The notes beneath the pieces are model-generated. The model was not told the origin of the DNA, did no database searches, and worked only from the letters and a program-made list of their open reading frames with translations. A program made the position numbers and the translations under genes. A DNA stretch of 64,000 nucleotides from GCA-2748575 sp965222725 (GTDB lineage: Bacteria; Pseudomonadota; Gammaproteobacteria; Pseudomonadales; Ketobacteraceae). The stretch covers positions 248,001 through 312,000 of the forward strand of contig OZ244969.1 in the NCBI GenBank assembly GCA_965222725.1, in the 5' to 3' direction. Of the stretch, positions 61,234-64,000 are shown piece after piece. Every line of letters begins with the position of its first letter. Positions within the stretch are counted from its first letter, which is position 1.

Positions 61234-63753
61234 GTGAGCACCTTGGAAGGAGACAGGCCCTGTTCCTGGTTCAGTTATCTGAGACCGGAAAAAAAACTAC
61301 AGCATCTATTTGAGCGGAACCGGCATCTGGTATTGAGTGCGCCGGTCGGCTCAGGCAAAACCACACTGCTGAACCAGTGGCTGCACAGCCGAAAAATAAA
61401 ATACCAACGGCACCCGCTAGAAGCATTTGTAACCGCCACGGCAGAAAGCCCTGCGTTTTCCGCCAACGCTGTCACAACATCGGCAACGCGGGAAAAATTG
61501 TGGCTGCTGGAAACACCCCTGCTAACCGCTGCCAGCTTCAGACGATTGCTTAAAACCCTTGGCGCCATGGACGAACCAGGTCACCGCCATTTAAAAATCA
61601 TCATCCTTACTCAGGCAACGGAAATGGCCGCCTGCCATCAACTGAAAGAGGCCGGCTTTGAGTCTGTTGGTGTGAATGAGCTGGCGTTTGACGCAGACGA
61701 GATCCGGGAAATGGTTGACCTCAGCCAAAATACCGCTGTGCGATCACGTGTTTATCACAGTATTTATAACCACTCCCTTGGCTGGCCCCTGGCAACCTTT
61801 GCGGCACTGAATCATGTCACGCAAAACATTCAGGGAGAAACAGACCTCAATGCAAGCGCTTGCCAGGCAAGCATTCTCAACTGTCTGACAAACACAGGCA
61901 GCCCTGCACCCGGGGCCGCGTCCCTTTTGCAGATTATCGCCAATGTGGGGGAACTACCCAGCGGAGCCATCAAAGCCTGTTGCAATGAACCGACAGCTGC
62001 AATGAACTTTCTGGTACGGCAGGGGCTGGCGCAATATCAGCCGGGCTATGACAGCGAGGGTGTATTGAGCTTGTCCGCACTGGGTAAACTCTGGCTGGCG
62101 TTTATCGGTCCGGCAGATAACGAAGCATTACTGCAACAGGTAATTCACTGGTTGTGCGAACATAACCAGTATGAGCGGGCAATACCGGTACTGTTGGCGC
62201 AAAAGCGTACCAACGCAGTTGAACAGCTATTATTGAAAGCCGGCGACAGACTGGTGTCCCGGCTGCGCACCCATGACCTGTATCGCTGGATCAGCCAACT
62301 GGATAACCTGTGTCACATTCAGCACCCCTGCCTGTTACTGCTGGCCACGCGTACATTATTCTACGAAGGCCGGCTCCATGAACTGAACTCGTATTTCCGG
62401 CGTTTGCAACAGGCCGTAACGGAACAAAGCCTTGCCCGACTGCAGTCAGAATTATCACCCCGTGACTATTCCCGGTTTCTGTCGGAATACCAGCTTTGCT
62501 GCACAGCCCTGAAAATAGATCCCGGCATTGCCGGCCAAACGGCTCAGCTTTCCGACAACAGTTTTCATCAGGAGAATACCTGCACTCTGCTCAATAAAAG
62601 CCTGCAACTGGCAGAAAAAGGTGATCTGAATACAGCAATCCCCATGCTGCAAGCCGGGATCGACAAAACCGGCGCCAGCGAAGAAACGCCGCTCCACATG
62701 ATGTTTTCACTCATCTATATCTGGGTGCTGGTATTGTCCTGCAATCTGGAGCGCGCGGAAGCTTTTATCAAAGAGTTACATGGAAAACTCCGACAAACCC
62801 GGGTGGTGTATCTGGCAGCCTGCGACTGGCTGGATGTGATGGAACTGCTACTGCTAAGAATCAAAGGCGACACCAACACACTGCAGAAAAAACTTCCGCA
62901 CCTGCTGACCACGGAAGCCTTTACCAACGATTTCCAGAAACACTACCTGCTGCTGAACCTGGAGGCGGACCTTTATCTGGTAAAACAAAACCTGTACGAA
63001 GCCCGCCGCAGTATTTGCCAACTGGAAAACCTGCAATCAACCAGCAGCAAACAAAGCTACTGGATGGCAACCGCCGACACCATGAAAACAGTGCTCACCG
63101 GCCTTGATAAAAATCGCGACTCTACAAGTGAATTCACCGAAAGCAGTAACGGCCTGGCAGAGCAAACCAGACTCTTATGGCAGCAAAAACAGAAGATGTA
63201 CCATCAACCCTTATATGTACCGCTGGCCACACTGGAGCCTTTACACGAACAACTCGTGAAAGACGGCCAGTGGCTCAGGGTAATGGAACTGGATGTAATG
63301 CGGGCCGTGTGCCTGCACCGACAAAAGCGCCGCCGGGAAGCCGCCAGCCTGTTTGAACGGCTCTTTACCAGCCTGGAAAACAAAGCCTGCCTGGGGGTGC
63401 TGCTGGACCCGTTCCTGTTGTGGGGAGAATTACTGCACGCGGTAACGCAACCGGCCATTAAAACCAAAGCTCTGGCGCTCTACCGCAACGCCCGTGAGTT
63501 TGAACCGGCGCACACCAGAAGCAGAACCAGCCCAATAGTAGCCCCACCCTACGAACCCCTGAGCCCACGGGAAAAACAGGTGCTGGAACTCATCGTTGCC
63601 GGCCATTCCAGCCAGGCCATGGCAGATCAGCTTTGTATATCGGTTACCACGGTAAGAAGCCACATTCAGAATATTTACCGTAAACTGGCGGTGTATAACA
63701 GAGCGGAAGCGACGGCGGTGGCGATTAAAAATGGTTTGGTTGATAGTGCCTGA
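61234..63753 (+). CDS. MalT/LuxR-type large transcriptional regulator
   Basis: 839 residues. N-terminal ATPase with Walker A APVGSGKTTLLNQWL (~38), an extended helical (TPR-like) middle with repeats around 330-700, and a C-terminal LuxR helix-turn-helix (~770-835: LSPREKQVLELIVAGHSSQAMADQL and TTVRSHIQNIYRKL). This is the LAL/MalT class that binds a small effector and then activates transcription. The start is uncertain: a GTG is used, with a weak RBS. It is divergent from the alpha-dioxygenase gene across 232 bp, so it probably controls that gene. Confidence 0.85.
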   Translation: MSTLEGDRPCSWFSYLRPEKKLQHLFERNRHLVLSAPVGSGKTTLLNQWLHSRKIKYQRHPLEAFVTATAESPAFSANAVTTSATREKLWLLETPLLTAASFRRLLKTLGAMDEPGHRHLKIIILTQATEMAACHQLKEAGFESVGVNELAFDADEIREMVDLSQNTAVRSRVYHSIYNHSLGWPLATFAALNHVTQNIQGETDLNASACQASILNCLTNTGSPAPGAASLLQIIANVGELPSGAIKACCNEPTAAMNFLVRQGLAQYQPGYDSEGVLSLSALGKLWLAFIGPADNEALLQQVIHWLCEHNQYERAIPVLLAQKRTNAVEQLLLKAGDRLVSRLRTHDLYRWISQLDNLCHIQHPCLLLLATRTLFYEGRLHELNSYFRRLQQAVTEQSLARLQSELSPRDYSRFLSEYQLCCTALKIDPGIAGQTAQLSDNSFHQENTCTLLNKSLQLAEKGDLNTAIPMLQAGIDKTGASEETPLHMMFSLIYIWVLVLSCNLERAEAFIKELHGKLRQTRVVYLAACDWLDVMELLLLRIKGDTNTLQKKLPHLLTTEAFTNDFQKHYLLLNLEADLYLVKQNLYEARRSICQLENLQSTSSKQSYWMATADTMKTVLTGLDKNRDSTSEFTESSNGLAEQTRLLWQQKQKMYHQPLYVPLATLEPLHEQLVKDGQWLRVMELDVMRAVCLHRQKRRREAASLFERLFTSLENKACLGVLLDPFLLWGELLHAVTQPAIKTKALALYRNAREFEPAHTRSRTSPIVAPPYEPLSPREKQVLELIVAGHSSQAMADQLCISVTTVRSHIQNIYRKLAVYNRAEATAVAIKNGLVDSA

Positions 63754-63773
63754 AGCGTCAACCACCGGAAGCC

Positions 63774-64000
63774 CTAGAACAACTTCCTGATCTGATACCG
63801 CAACAATCCGGATTTATCCGCTTTATCCAGCTCCCCTATTGCAGCCATACGCTTTTTCAAAGTGGACTTCTTCACTGCGTTCCGAAAAAAACCACCAATG
63901 GCATTGTCACAGGTAGGCGTAACAAAACGAAAAGCAGAAGCAAACGCCCCATCAGCATCCCCCTCCTTCATCAACGCGGAATTTTTCAGTTCCTTCCAGG
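63774..64000 (-). CDS. C-terminal part of an unidentified gene cut by the window edge
   Basis: About 75 residues are visible, open to the window end, reading WKELKNSALMKEGDADGAFA and then FRFVTPTCDNAIGGFFRNAV, ending QIRKLF. No family is recognised. It is convergent with the MalT/LuxR regulator, 20 bp away. The true start is beyond 64000. Confidence 0.5.
   Translation of the reverse strand, partial: WKELKNSALMKEGDADGAFASAFRFVTPTCDNAIGGFFRNAVKKSTLKKRMAAIGELDKADKSGLLRYQIRKLF

Overview
The window looks like chromosome of a marine-type, Gram-negative gammaproteobacterium. This rests on protein style (bacterioferritin pair, RsuA/RsmC, ZnuABC, IlvD, EAL/HD-GYP signalling, outer-membrane barrels, Tat and lipoprotein signals), moderate GC content and sigma-54-type promoters. 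The flavour resembles Alcanivorax/Ketobacter/Marinobacter relatives, but genus is inference only. I see no rRNA, tRNA, CRISPR array, prophage or insertion sequence.

Layout. 1-3033 (minus): an exported repeat-rich protein, a membrane AraC regulator and a VOC enzyme cut by the window edge. 3154-3282: an orphan promoter-terminator pair that looks like a small RNA gene. 3477-6407: a small helical protein, an orphan fused TssB-TssC sheath protein and a radical SAM protein. 6449-8407: a secreted lectin-metalloprotease behind a Fur-like box. 8554-15074: a cyanate island, with a PAS-PAS sigma-54 activator divergent from a substrate-binding protein/permease/ATPase, cyanase and a DUF1348 protein; three operator palindromes and a -24/-12 promoter lie between. 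15078-22957: assorted genes, including a periplasmic binding protein, a 43-residue membrane peptide, a hydrolase, a 7TMR-DISM/EAL protein, PhhB and an acyl-CoA dehydrogenase. 23118-24574: bfd plus two complementary bacterioferritins. 24588-27599 (minus): a GMC oxidoreductase with its small partner and a PLP enzyme. 27779-32416: hemerythrin, then a zinc-uptake operon with a His-rich outer-membrane protein. 32481-43727 (minus): a nitrogen island. 44032-48546: ilvD, GNAT, helicase. 49247-55982: a surface protein, then a binding protein/hybrid kinase/HD-GYP module. 55990-64000: rRNA modification genes, a toxin-antitoxin pair, a fatty-acid alpha-dioxygenase-like enzyme and its divergent LuxR-type regulator.

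Most interesting system. The nitrogen island combines an nrtABD-type transporter and a porin with a separate four-gene operon: a Vitreoscilla-type globin, a NirB-like FAD/[2Fe-2S] protein fused to a transmembrane domain with two H-X13-H helices (the NOX/FRE bis-heme signature), an 11-heme membrane-anchored cytochrome c and a monoheme DUF3365 lipoprotein. The operon starts at a near-consensus sigma-54 promoter and ends at an intrinsic terminator. Read together, it looks like an electron conduit from cytoplasmic NAD(P)H across the membrane to periplasmic hemes, made under nitrogen control. The terminal acceptor is not evident from the sequence. A NIT-domain protein next door may sense nitrate or nitrite.

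The cyanate island follows the same regulatory logic (sigma-54) but has its own dedicated activator. Iron and zinc control are suggested by Fur-like boxes ahead of the metalloprotease and bfd, and by the znu cluster.
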